From positions 1 through 35,976 of IMG/VR virus record IMGVR_UViG_3300025770_000830: a stretch of DNA of 35,976 nucleotides; one strand, given 5' to 3'. The notes beneath the pieces are model-generated. The model was not told the origin of the DNA. It did no database searches and worked only from the letters and a program-made list of their open reading frames with translations. The stretch comes from a virus. The stretch's first letter is position 1, and every line of letters starts with the position of its first letter. Of the stretch, positions 16,017 through 23,885 are shown piece by piece. Both the position numbers and the translations under genes were made by a program.

Positions 16017-17426
16017 ATGACCGACTCTAACAAGGACGAAATCGATACTCTTCAAAAATACGGAACTGCGTTCCAGGGCAAGACAATACGAGCCCTGATA
16101 GATGATAAGGGATTTCTAGAAAGAACCCATGACATTATTGACCCGGAGTATTGGGAGAGTGAACCACACAAGTGGATTGTTTCGGAAATTTTGGATTATT
16201 TCGGAATTTACAAAAGAACAATCACCTTAGATGTATTTAAAATTAAGGTAGGGGACTTGGGGATTGAAGTTCTCAAGGCTGCTATAATAGATCAACTCAA
16301 GCACATATTTACGAAGGTTGATTTGAATGACACCGAGTTTGTTAAAGAGGAATTTTTAACTTTCGGTAAGAATCAGAAATTAAAGAACGCAATCATAACG
16401 AGTGTTGATTTACTGAAACTTGGTCAATACGACTCAATCAAGAGAACCGTAGATGATGCAATGAAGGCGGGAACGGAACGGAATCTCGGACATGACTATA
16501 TGGAAGGCCTTGATGAACGAATGTCCGAATCTGCAAGGGAAACCGTACCAACTGGATGGGATGTGATAGATGATTTGACCGGCACAGGATTGGGCCCAGG
16601 AGAACTTGGGGTAATTATTAGTAGTGCAGGTGGCGGTAAGAGTTGGTGTCTTGCTCATCTTGGCAAGGAAGCAATGAAACGTGGAAAGAACGTATTACAT
16701 TACACTCTTGAGTTAAACGAGTGTTACGTGGGATTGCGTTATGATAGTTGTTTTGCGAATATACCATTTCAAGAAATCGTAGAGAATATTGAAAAGGTGA
16801 GGGCAGTTATCGGTGGAATTACTGGTAATCTTCTCATTAAGGAATACCCCACGAAAAGTGTGGGTGTATCAACCATTCTTGCCCATGCGAATTTGGCAAG
16901 GACAATGGGATATGGTGTGGATATGATTGTTGTGGATTATGCGGATATTTTATCTCCGGGTAACGTAGGTAACAATTCAAACACATACGTTGAACAAGGA
17001 AGTATTTATGAAGACCTTAGAGGTCTTGCGGGGGAACTAGGTGTCCCCGTTTGGACGGCAAGTCAAGCTAGTCGTTCATCGTTGGATGATAATATTATTG
17101 AGGCTCAGAAGGTTGCGGATAGTTATCGTAAGATAATGACGGCAGACTTTGTTATGAGTTTATCAAGAAAGGCATCTGACAAAGTTAGTAACACGGGTCG
17201 TTTCCATGTGATCAAAAATAGATTTGGTCCGGACGGAATGACTTTTCCAAGTAGAGTAGATACCTCAGCTGGCATGATTGAGATATATGATGAAAAAAGC
17301 ACTAATGGTGCAGAAATAATGGTCGAAATGAATAATGCGGATAATACTGCACAGGGGGCATTACGACAAAGATATAATCAGATGAATCAAGCACAAGATG
17401 GAGAAGAACTCGAAGAACTTGGATAA
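16017..17426 (+). CDS. Replicative DnaB/gp41-family DNA helicase
   Basis: A 469-residue hexameric helicase homologue. The N-terminal 150 residues are helical, as in the DnaB N-domain. The RecA-like ATPase begins at VPTGWDVIDDLTGTGLGPGE, followed by Walker A SSAGGGKS (202-209), the segment VLHYTLELNECYVGLRYDS, Walker B DMIVVDYADIL, and an Arg/Gln-rich sensor strand VPVWTASQASRSS. The end is Gln/Asn- and Glu-rich. It unwinds DNA at the replication fork, probably loaded onto SSB-coated DNA as T4 gp41 is. No primase or loader gene is in the window. It has its own 65-base leader after the nuclease gene. Confidence 0.92.
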   Translation: MTDSNKDEIDTLQKYGTAFQGKTIRALIDDKGFLERTHDIIDPEYWESEPHKWIVSEILDYFGIYKRTITLDVFKIKVGDLGIEVLKAAIIDQLKHIFTKVDLNDTEFVKEEFLTFGKNQKLKNAIITSVDLLKLGQYDSIKRTVDDAMKAGTERNLGHDYMEGLDERMSESARETVPTGWDVIDDLTGTGLGPGELGVIISSAGGGKSWCLAHLGKEAMKRGKNVLHYTLELNECYVGLRYDSCFANIPFQEIVENIEKVRAVIGGITGNLLIKEYPTKSVGVSTILAHANLARTMGYGVDMIVVDYADILSPGNVGNNSNTYVEQGSIYEDLRGLAGELGVPVWTASQASRSSLDDNIIEAQKVADSYRKIMTADFVMSLSRKASDKVSNTGRFHVIKNRFGPDGMTFPSRVDTSAGMIEIYDEKSTNGAEIMVEMNNADNTAQGALRQRYNQMNQAQDGEELEELG

Positions 17427-17452
17427 ATTTTTCATATATATTCTATGTATGT

Positions 17453-17473
17453 TTTTCGGCATTCTGTCGGAAA
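17453..17473 (+). terminator. Hairpin between helicase and nrdA, possible terminator
   Basis: TTTTCGGC (17453-17460) pairs with GTCGGAAA (17466-17473) over 8 positions including two G-T pairs, with an ATTCT loop. A T-rich stretch (GATTTATTATAGTTTTT) follows at a few bases distance. It is weak for an intrinsic terminator but well placed at a boundary before the nrdA leader. Confidence 0.35.
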
Positions 17474-17518
17474 GATTTATTATAGTTTTTCTATAATTTA
17501 TAACAAAAAGGTTACAAC

Positions 17519-19993
17519 ATGAAAGTAAAGAAACGGAATGGTCGGTTGGAAGAGTTTAATGTTGAAAAAATCAACAAATGTGCCGAACGGGCATGTGAAG
17601 GGTTGGAGAATGTCAGTGCGAGTCAAGTTATCCTCGCCGCAGAGATTAAGTTATATGATAAGGTGACTACCATAGAGATTGACAAGTCACTTATTATGAG
17701 TGCTAGGTCAAAGATTGAATATGAACCGAATTATAGTTTGGTTGCAGCCAGATTGTTGTTAAACACAATTTACAAGGAAGTTTTCGGTGAAGGTGTCGAT
17801 AGTGATGCCAACGAACTTCAATATCGCAAGAGTTTCATTACCAACCTTCGTAAGTTAGTCCGAGAAGATATTCTCAATCCAGAACTTGTGGAGTCTTATG
17901 ACTTACGAGAACTGAGTGCAAAACTTGATCTGACACGTGACGGGAATTGGAAGTATTTGGGAATTCAAACCATTTATGATAGGTATCTGCTTCACATAGA
18001 TGGCCGCAGAATGGAAACTCCACAGGCAATGTGGATGCGAGTTGCAATGGGACTTGCTTTAAATGAAGCACCCGATCAGAGACAAGAATATGCATTGAAG
18101 TTTTATGATGTCTTGAGTAATTTTGAGTTGGTCAGTTCAACACCCACCTTGTTCAATAGTGGAACAACGCATAGTCAGTTGAGTAGTTGCTATCTAAATA
18201 CCTTTGACGATTCTATTGATGGAATCTTTGACGGACTTTGGCAAGAGGCAAGAAAGAGCAAGTTCGCAGGTGGTCTTGGTTTTGACATCACCAACTTCCG
18301 TTCACGGGGTAGTTTTATCAAGGGAACAAATGGAACAAATCAAGGTCCCGTCTACTTTTGGAAACTTTACAACGATATGTTGGTTGCAGTAAACCAAGGC
18401 GGAAAACGAAAAGGTGCGGGTTGTGCATATCTTGAAACATGGCACGCTGACATCGAGGATTTCTTGGCACTTAGAAAAACAGTAGGTGACGATAGAATGA
18501 GATGTCACGATATGAATACTGCAAATTGGATTCCCGATTTGTTTATGGAACAAGTGCAAAAGGACGGAGACTGGCATTTGTTCAGTCCAGACGAAGTTCC
18601 TGAACTACATGAAACTTTCGGTGCGGAATTCAAGAAGCACTATAAGAAATATGTTAAAAAGGGAAAGAACGAAGAATTGCGAGTATTCAAGACAGTATCT
18701 GCAAAAGCTCTATGGAAGAAGATGTTGAAGAGTTTGTTTGAAACGGGGCATCCGTGGATTACATTCAAAGACCCATGTAACATTCGTTATTCCAACCAAC
18801 ATGCGGGTGTGGTTCATAGTAGTAATCTTTGTACGGAAATTCAACTGCACACGAAACCATCAACTTATGATAATCAAGGTGGTCGTGTTGTAAAGGAATA
18901 TGGAGAAACTGCGACTTGCAATCTCTCAAGTATCAACTTAAAACAACACATTGGGGTAGACGATAATGGTGAAAAGTTCATTGACTACGACAAAATGGAC
19001 AGAACCATTGATGTGGGGATGCGGATGTTGGATAATGTAATTGACTTGAATTATTACCCAACCGAAGAGGCAAGAAGAAGTAATCTGCTTAACAGACCAG
19101 TGGGATTGGGTACTATGGGGTGGCATGACCTATTTTATGAGTTTGGGGTAACATATAGTAGCAAGGATGCGACACGTATATCAGATGAGATATATGAACA
19201 CATAAGTTATTCTGCAATAAATGCATCCTCCACCCTGGCATCTGAACGTGGAACATACGAAACTTATGAAGGAAGTCTCTGGAGTCAAGATATATTTCCA
19301 GTTGACACTTATCGGGAACTTATGCGTATCCGTGGAGTGGAAAAACGAATCCACTTGAGAAAGGATTGGGACGAATTGAGGAAAACGGTCAAGGCCCAGG
19401 GGATGAGAAATAGTAACACTATGGCAATTGCACCAACCGCAACAATCAGCTATATTGCAGGATGTTCGCAAAGTATTGAACCGAACTTCGGCGTTATCTT
19501 CGTGTATTCAACATTAAGTGGTGAATTTACGATGATGAATGAATACTTTGTCAATGACATGAAGGAGTTGGGATTGTGGGACAAGACCGTTGCCGATATG
19601 GTGAAGAGTGTGGACGGAGACTTGTCAAAGTTGAACGGACAGATACCACAATGGGTCAAGGACAAGTATGTGACTGCGTTCGGCCAAGACCAATTTGCAC
19701 TCATTGATTGTGCCGCTGCTCGTCAAAAATGGATTGACCAAGGGCAGAGTTTGAATCTTTACAATGACGGAACTAGCATGAAGTTTTTGAACGACATATA
19801 CTTTCATGCGTGGAAAAGTGGGTTGAAAACAACTTACTACTTGAGGAACTTGGCCGCAAGTTCCATAGAAAAGTCAACCGTAACGGAGGTTGACAAGATG
19901 GAGTCTGTGGAAATTGATGATGAAGAACAACCATCCGCAATGTGTAGTCTAGAGGCAAAAATGCGTGGGGAAACCTGCGAAAGTTGCCAATAA
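17519..19993 (+). CDS. nrdA: Class I ribonucleotide reductase large (alpha) subunit
   Basis: An 824-residue NrdA. It opens with an ATP-cone (KVKKRNGRLEEFNVEKINK, first 90 residues), the allosteric activity domain. Active-site landmarks are present: SSCYLNTFDDS with one of the redox cysteines, SNLCTEIQLH with the thiyl-radical Cys and general-base Glu, ATCNLSSINLKQH with the second redox Cys, and TTYYLRNLAASS with the tandem Tyr of the radical-transfer path. The C-terminus ends CSLEAKMRGETCESCQ with the CxxC thiol-exchange pair. It converts ribonucleotide to deoxyribonucleotide diphosphates with NrdB (22159-23166). The two subunits are separated by about 2.2 kb of envelope-directed genes. A Shine-Dalgarno AAAAAGG with the GGTTACA leader precedes the ATG. 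Confidence 0.96.
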   Translation: MKVKKRNGRLEEFNVEKINKCAERACEGLENVSASQVILAAEIKLYDKVTTIEIDKSLIMSARSKIEYEPNYSLVAARLLLNTIYKEVFGEGVDSDANELQYRKSFITNLRKLVREDILNPELVESYDLRELSAKLDLTRDGNWKYLGIQTIYDRYLLHIDGRRMETPQAMWMRVAMGLALNEAPDQRQEYALKFYDVLSNFELVSSTPTLFNSGTTHSQLSSCYLNTFDDSIDGIFDGLWQEARKSKFAGGLGFDITNFRSRGSFIKGTNGTNQGPVYFWKLYNDMLVAVNQGGKRKGAGCAYLETWHADIEDFLALRKTVGDDRMRCHDMNTANWIPDLFMEQVQKDGDWHLFSPDEVPELHETFGAEFKKHYKKYVKKGKNEELRVFKTVSAKALWKKMLKSLFETGHPWITFKDPCNIRYSNQHAGVVHSSNLCTEIQLHTKPSTYDNQGGRVVKEYGETATCNLSSINLKQHIGVDDNGEKFIDYDKMDRTIDVGMRMLDNVIDLNYYPTEEARRSNLLNRPVGLGTMGWHDLFYEFGVTYSSKDATRISDEIYEHISYSAINASSTLASERGTYETYEGSLWSQDIFPVDTYRELMRIRGVEKRIHLRKDWDELRKTVKAQGMRNSNTMAIAPTATISYIAGCSQSIEPNFGVIFVYSTLSGEFTMMNEYFVNDMKELGLWDKTVADMVKSVDGDLSKLNGQIPQWVKDKYVTAFGQDQFALIDCAAARQKWIDQGQSLNLYNDGTSMKFLNDIYFHAWKSGLKTTYYLRNLAASSIEKSTVTEVDKMESVEIDDEEQPSAMCSLEAKMRGETCESCQ

Positions 19994-20024
19994 AGTCCAG
20001 CAGAATTTTAAATTTCCACGAAGT

Positions 20025-20047
20025 TTCGCCGACGATTACTCGGTGAA
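20025..20047 (+). terminator. Hairpin downstream of nrdA
   Basis: TTCGCCGA (20025-20032) pairs with TCGGTGAA (20040-20047), 8 bp with one G-T pair, around a CGATTAC loop. It lies in the gap between nrdA and the protease gene. No T-run follows at once, so terminator function is tentative; RNA processing is an alternative. Confidence 0.4.
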
Positions 20048-20094
20048 GTGTATAGTTATATATAGAATATTAACAACCAACGAGGTAGAAATTT

Positions 20095-21108
20095 ATGAAT
20101 ATGAGGTTTACAACATTATTAGTGGCGAGTTTAACATTTTTAAGCTTGGCTTCATTTGCAGATGAGGCATCCAAGAATCTTCGTAAGGTTGCCGACCATT
20201 TACAAGATATTTCAGTAACAATCAAGGCCGAGTCTCCGAGTGGATATGGTTCGTCGGAAGGTTCGGGTACGATGATTGTCCGTGAGGTCAACGGAGAGAA
20301 AATTACTTTCGTATGGACAGCTGGTCATGTTATTGATCATCTACGCAATGTTCGGACTGTCATCAATGAAAGTGGACAACCGGTTAAGGTAGTTGAGTTT
20401 GCAGATCCCACCATTGTTAAGGAACTTGTTGAGAAAGGTCGTCGAGTCGGTGAAATGAAAATGGATGCAAGAGTCATCAAATTTTCCGATGCCGATGACG
20501 GAGAAGACCTTGCAGTTCTTATGGTTCGTGCAAGAGATTATGCAAAGTCCGGTGCAGAATTTCGTCTTGAGAAAGAAGACGACAACATCGTACCAATTGG
20601 AACCCAGTTATTTCATGTAGGTTCGTTACTAGGTCAAATGGGTGCAAACTCAATGACAACCGGTATTATTTCACAAGTAGGTAGAACTCTGGGAAAAGTT
20701 GAGTATGACCAAACCACCGTGACTGCATTCCCCGGAAGTTCTGGGGGTGGGGTTTATTTAACCGATGGACGTTACGTCGGGATGCTTGTCCGTGGTGCGG
20801 GTGAAGGTTTCAATCTTATCGTTCCTGTACGTCGTATGGAACGTTGGGCAAAAAAGCACAATATCATGTGGGCACTTGACTCAAAGGTCAAAATGCCATC
20901 CTTTGATGAAATTGATGAACTTCCAGTTGAAGCTGCAGGTTTACCAACGAAGTCTAAGAAAACCAAGTCTGACAAAGAAAAGACCGCATTGAAGGATATG
21001 CCATTTCTTATCAAGGTAATTCCCGCGGAAGGTTCTTCCGATTTGGAAACGGAGTTGGACAAAAGACCAACGGGACAAACCCTTTCCCCAAAACTCGAAC
21101 TTAGATAA
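20095..21108 (+). CDS. Secreted trypsin-like serine protease
   Basis: A 337-residue protein with a signal peptide (MNMRFTTLLVASLTFLSLAS, cleavage probably after FA at residue 22). The triad is visible: His78 in TAGHVI, Asp138 in GEDLA and Ser216 in FPGSSGGG. This is the chymotrypsin/HtrA (S1) fold. After the catalytic domain there is a Lys-rich linker and a C-terminal tail but no PDZ domain. GAGG at 20082-20085 supports the ATG at 20095. A phage-encoded periplasmic protease could process virion or host envelope proteins, degrade secreted host defence or stress proteins, or act in lysis (inference). The Ser is preceded by Ser rather than Asp, common in HtrA-like and viral relatives. It begins a run of four envelope-type genes inside the nrdA-nrdB interval. 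Confidence 0.85.
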   Translation: MNMRFTTLLVASLTFLSLASFADEASKNLRKVADHLQDISVTIKAESPSGYGSSEGSGTMIVREVNGEKITFVWTAGHVIDHLRNVRTVINESGQPVKVVEFADPTIVKELVEKGRRVGEMKMDARVIKFSDADDGEDLAVLMVRARDYAKSGAEFRLEKEDDNIVPIGTQLFHVGSLLGQMGANSMTTGIISQVGRTLGKVEYDQTTVTAFPGSSGGGVYLTDGRYVGMLVRGAGEGFNLIVPVRRMERWAKKHNIMWALDSKVKMPSFDEIDELPVEAAGLPTKSKKTKSDKEKTALKDMPFLIKVIPAEGSSDLETELDKRPTGQTLSPKLELR

Positions 21109-21113
21109 AACGA

Positions 21114-21584
21114 TTGGAATATCCCGATTTAGTAAAAAGGGTTATTCAGTTAATATTATTATCATCCTTGGTAGTTTCTGCCAAGGATGATGGGTTTATA
21201 ACGGCAACGGATTCCGATAAAGAATCCGTCAAGGTAGAGGAAACGGAAACTAAAGACGAATCGGAGAAAGATAAGAAAGATACCACCACCCCACCCAAAC
21301 CAACGGAATCGGAATTGAAAGAGTTTTATACGAGGGTAGAGGGATATCAGTTCATGGACCCCAAGTTGATAGAACTTGCGAGGTTGATATTGGAGTGGAA
21401 TATTGAAGGTGCGGATTTTAAACAAGAGACTTATGAGGAGGACACTAAGTGGTTGGCAATATACAAAAAGGAAATGCAGATAGCAGAGGATAACTTGGAT
21501 ATGGGTGCGTATATTTTCTTTTTCCAAGAACATGTTCACCTCGTTATAAAAAGAGCAGGAATGTCTGTGAAAAGTGGTAGGTAG
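21114..21584 (+). CDS. Putative secreted protein with non-ATG start
   Basis: A 156-residue frame with no ATG near its beginning. A TTG at 21114 gives the N-terminus MEYPDLVKRVIQLILLSSLV, which reads as a signal peptide with a Lys-Arg n-region, hydrophobic core and VSA cleavage site. AAAAAGG at 21134-21140 lies inside this and could instead serve an unusual start further on, so the first residues are uncertain. The mature part has a Lys/Glu/Thr-rich linker ending in PPKPTES, then a helical, acidic domain (LKEFYTRVEGYQ, PKLIELARLILEW, EMQIAEDNLDMGAYIFFF). No known family is recognised. It begins 5 bases after the protease gene, suggesting coexpression and a common periplasmic site of action. 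Confidence 0.55.
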   Translation: MEYPDLVKRVIQLILLSSLVVSAKDDGFITATDSDKESVKVEETETKDESEKDKKDTTTPPKPTESELKEFYTRVEGYQFMDPKLIELARLILEWNIEGADFKQETYEEDTKWLAIYKKEMQIAEDNLDMGAYIFFFQEHVHLVIKRAGMSVKSGR

Positions 21585-21587
21585 TCA

Positions 21588-21597
21588 TATTTATAAT
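21588..21597 (+). promoter_or_regulatory. TATTTATAAT motif before the microprotein start
   Basis: TATTTATAAT ends 3 bases before ATG 21601. It is identical to the boxes before 8894 and 23458, and no Shine-Dalgarno is present. Its recurrence at three starts supports a common promoter or initiation signal. Confidence 0.45.
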
Positions 21598-21600
21598 ATT

Positions 21601-21702
21601 ATGGGATTTATAAAGAAAATTATTCATATGGTTAAGTGTTGGTTTGTTGATGATTGTTGCAACAAAAAAGGTTGCGAATGTCACACTCACGATAAAAAAT
21701 AA
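21601..21702 (+). CDS. Cys/His-rich 33-residue microprotein
   Basis: A short gene with ATG 21601 and TAA 21700-21702. The peptide has a basic, hydrophobic start (MGFIKKIIHMVKCWFV) and a Cys/His cluster near the end (DDCCNKKGCECHTHDKK). Cys lies at 13, 19, 20, 25 and 27, with His at 9, 28 and 30, enough ligands for a zinc or iron site or for disulfides. Support for it being real: the TATTTATAAT box immediately upstream, the same as before two longer genes, and a tight fit between its neighbours. The amphipathic N-terminus could associate with membrane. No family is recognised, and the peptide is short, so a chance frame cannot be excluded. Confidence 0.5.
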   Translation: MGFIKKIIHMVKCWFVDDCCNKKGCECHTHDKK

Positions 21703-21712
21703 TCAAAAGTTC

Positions 21713-21741
21713 TTTACTTGAGGGCAAATAAGTGGTATATT
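21713..21741 (+). promoter_or_regulatory. Sigma70-like promoter for the lipoprotein gene
   Basis: TTTACT (21713-21718) and TATATT (21736-21741) are 17 bases apart. The transcript would start near 21748 and carry AAAGGA at 21760-21765 as Shine-Dalgarno for ATG 21774. A reasonable but unproven promoter. Confidence 0.45.
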
Positions 21742-21773
21742 ACTTTAGTTATTAATACTAAAGGAATAAACCT

Positions 21774-22127
21774 ATGAGATTTAAAAGAATTATATGTATG
21801 TTGATGATGACCATGCTTGTGTCATCATGTAAGATTACCCACGATCTGGCATTGTCAAAGAAACCCACCACCGATGAGATAGTTCTCACGGAAGTTGAAC
21901 CACGGAAAAATAATACCTCGGAAGGTCTACCTGAGAGGATTGCAGGTCATAAAGTTACCTACTCGGATGTAAATGCTACGGAAGCAACCGTGGAGCAACC
22001 CGCGGCAATTAAAGTCAATAAAACTAACTGGTGGTTAATTGCCCTTGTTACATTGCCCCCGTTACTTATATTGTTGTATGTGATTAATAAAAAAGTCACA
22101 AAAAAGTTAAACGAAAATGTGAACTAA
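21774..22127 (+). CDS. Lipoprotein with C-terminal membrane anchor, u-spanin-like
   Basis: A 117-residue protein with a lipoprotein signal peptide (MRFKRIICMLMMTMLVSSC, lipobox Leu-Val-Ser-Ser-Cys, lipidated Cys19). A polar linker of about 65 residues follows, rich in Thr/Glu/Val, and then a single C-terminal transmembrane segment (86-104, WWLIALVTLPPLLILLYVI) and a basic tail. Outer-membrane lipid anchor plus inner-membrane segment in one short chain is the architecture of unimolecular spanins (for example T1 gp11), which fuse inner and outer membranes in the last step of lysis. No holin or endolysin gene was recognised nearby, so the assignment rests on topology. It could instead be another inner-membrane lipoprotein. 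The gene has its own promoter and a good Shine-Dalgarno. Confidence 0.6.
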   Translation: MRFKRIICMLMMTMLVSSCKITHDLALSKKPTTDEIVLTEVEPRKNNTSEGLPERIAGHKVTYSDVNATEATVEQPAAIKVNKTNWWLIALVTLPPLLILLYVINKKVTKKLNENVN

Positions 22128-22158
22128 TTTAATCTGCAAATCGTTATATATATTTAAT

Positions 22159-23166
22159 ATGAAAACAGGTGAACTATTGGGCAAGGAGTCGGAGGGAGTC
22201 AATCAAATACTCCCCCACAAACATAAATGGGCATGGGAAATGTACGAGCAGGGTGTGAAGAACAACTGGGTACCAACCGATGTACCAATGACAAAGGACG
22301 TTCAGAACTGGAAGTCTGGTAATGGGGAGAGTTTGAGTGACGACGAACGTCTTGTTATTAAGAGATGTCTTGGATTCTTCGCGGGAAGTGAAAGTTTAGT
22401 TGCGAATAACTTAATGACACTTGCACAATATATCACAGACCCGGAGTGTAGACAGTACATGGCCAGGCAGATGTATGAGGAATGTTTACATAATCACACC
22501 ATTGTTTATATTTGTGATAGTCTTGGTTTAAGTATCACTGAAGTATATGAGGCATATAATACGGTATCATCCATTAAAGCAAAGGATGACTTTTTGATGG
22601 AAGTGACCAAGGAACTTAATGGAAAAAACTTGAACACACAAACAAAACAAGGAAAGCGTGAGTTATATAAAACTGCGTTCACTTATTGGATTGTCTGCGA
22701 GGGAACTTTCTTTTTCAGTGGATTTGCTATGTTACTTGCACTGAGCGATAAGATTCCGGGGATTGCAGAACAGATTCAGTATACTTTGCGAGATGAGAGT
22801 GTTCATATTAAATTTGGCACTACTCTACTTCTGAAACTTCAAGAACAATATCCGGAAATCATGGACAAAACCTTTGAGAAGGAACTGACGGATGTTCTAC
22901 AAAAGGCAGTGGAGTTGGAAATTGCATATGCACAAGATGTACTACCAAGAGGAATTCTCGGATTGAATTCCGAAATGTTTGTGGACTATATGCAATTCGT
23001 TGCAAATCGTAGACTTGAGAACTTAAATATGGATTTCAGATATGATAGTGATCACAATCCCTTCCCTTGGTTGAGTGAGATTATTGACCTCCGTAAACAA
23101 AAGAACTTTTTTGAAACTAGAGTTACAGAGTATCAAGATGAATCTGCATTAATTGACGATTTTTAA
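22159..23166 (+). CDS. nrdB: Ribonucleotide reductase small (beta) subunit, lacking the radical Tyr
   Basis: A 335-residue NrdB. Metal ligands are Glu78 (FFAGSESLVANN), Glu108 and His111 (YEECLHNHTIVYIC), Glu181 (CEGTFFFSG), Glu213 and His216 (RDESVHIKFG). Using a Glu at the first ligand and the SESLVANN context matches the Chlamydia-type class Ic lineage rather than E. coli NrdB. The residue at the usual radical-Tyr position, four after His111, is Ile115; class Ic has Phe there. The protein thus probably uses a Tyr-independent metal cofactor, such as Mn/Fe or di-Mn. The C-terminus ends in DDF, the usual docking tail to NrdA. No Shine-Dalgarno is seen; TATTTAAT directly abuts the ATG. Confidence 0.95.
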   Translation: MKTGELLGKESEGVNQILPHKHKWAWEMYEQGVKNNWVPTDVPMTKDVQNWKSGNGESLSDDERLVIKRCLGFFAGSESLVANNLMTLAQYITDPECRQYMARQMYEECLHNHTIVYICDSLGLSITEVYEAYNTVSSIKAKDDFLMEVTKELNGKNLNTQTKQGKRELYKTAFTYWIVCEGTFFFSGFAMLLALSDKIPGIAEQIQYTLRDESVHIKFGTTLLLKLQEQYPEIMDKTFEKELTDVLQKAVELEIAYAQDVLPRGILGLNSEMFVDYMQFVANRRLENLNMDFRYDSDHNPFPWLSEIIDLRKQKNFFETRVTEYQDESALIDDF

Positions 23167-23221
23167 AACGGAAACTTATATATACATATACATATATTTA
23201 AGAGTGGATTACGATAGAGAT

Positions 23222-23422
23222 ATGTACAACCGAAGCACCTTCTATAAAAGGCAGGTGGATGAGATTCTCGAGGTTGAAAAGCATAAGTGGTTTGAAAGTG
23301 AAAAGGCAGGACATGATATTGGTGGAAACGCAGCCATGTTAGACTGGATGAAAAAATATCGTAAGACATGGAATCGAGATTGGAACACACAGAATAAAAA
23401 ATCAAAAGATTCAATAGATTGA
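23222..23422 (+). CDS. Small basic protein of unknown function
   Basis: ATG 23222 is chosen over an upstream in-frame start inside nrdB; the extension would encode a repetitive Tyr-Ile tract from a TA-repeat region. The 66-residue product is helical and charged, with the notable run EVEKHKWFESEKAGHDIGG followed by MLDWMKKYRKTW. The KHKW-x-ESEKAG-x-DIG pattern resembles short conserved proteins of cyanobacteria and T4-like marine phages, but its function is not known to me. The region upstream (23176-23205) is an alternating TA-rich tract that may hold a promoter. Confidence 0.6.
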   Translation: MYNRSTFYKRQVDEILEVEKHKWFESEKAGHDIGGNAAMLDWMKKYRKTWNRDWNTQNKKSKDSID

Positions 23423-23445
23423 TGGAAAGATTTCCCGACTCGTAG

Positions 23446-23455
23446 TATTTATAAT
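23446..23455 (+). promoter_or_regulatory. TATTTATAAT motif abutting the 23458 start
   Basis: TATTTATAAT ends 2 bases before ATG 23458. This is the third identical copy next to a start codon lacking a Shine-Dalgarno. Confidence 0.45.
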
Positions 23456-23457
23456 AT

Positions 23458-23883
23458 ATGGCAGAGGGTAACTGGAAGGAACTAAGTGAAAAGAAGAATA
23501 AAGCAGTCGATGCAAAGACATTCAAATTCCTCCCCACCGAACCACTTAAGAATATAAAATTGTTGTTGGTGGTGCTACTCCATCACGCAGTTGTTATTGG
23601 TAATTTTTCAGCATTTTTTATACTCGCATTTCAGGGATTCACTCCATATGGATTCCCTTGGTATGTAGCACTTCCTCTGTGTTCGTTTATTATATTGGTA
23701 TCATTTTCCAAAGTATTGGATTGTCCAATGACTCAATACGAAAATAAATTAAGACGTGACGTAGGCAAGCCAGAAATTCGTGGGTTTATGAAACACTATA
23801 TAATGCGTCCATATGCTAGATTTAGATATAATTTAAAGAAAGCAAAGAAAGCAAGAGAAGAAAAGAAATCAACGGATAGTTGA
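23458..23883 (+). CDS. Two-span membrane protein of unknown function
   Basis: A 141-residue protein with a polar N-terminus, two transmembrane helices (about 34-57 and 68-86) separated by a short Pro/Gly/Trp loop, then a conserved-looking segment CPMTQYENKLRRDVGKPE and a basic tail ending KKAKKAREEKKSTDS. The CPxTxxEN motif after the second helix recalls DUF2784-type small membrane proteins, though the match is by eye only. Basic flanks suggest both ends in the cytoplasm. It precedes the Ldh2-type dehydrogenase by 2 bases, so the two are likely cotranscribed. Confidence 0.6.
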   Translation: MAEGNWKELSEKKNKAVDAKTFKFLPTEPLKNIKLLLVVLLHHAVVIGNFSAFFILAFQGFTPYGFPWYVALPLCSFIILVSFSKVLDCPMTQYENKLRRDVGKPEIRGFMKHYIMRPYARFRYNLKKAKKAREEKKSTDS

Positions 23884-23885
23884 CG

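Noticed and set aside
23176-23205. Tyr-Ile repeat extension of the 66-residue gene at 23222
   Set aside because: It comes from an alternating TA tract upstream and overlaps nrdB; it is more likely regulatory or non-coding.
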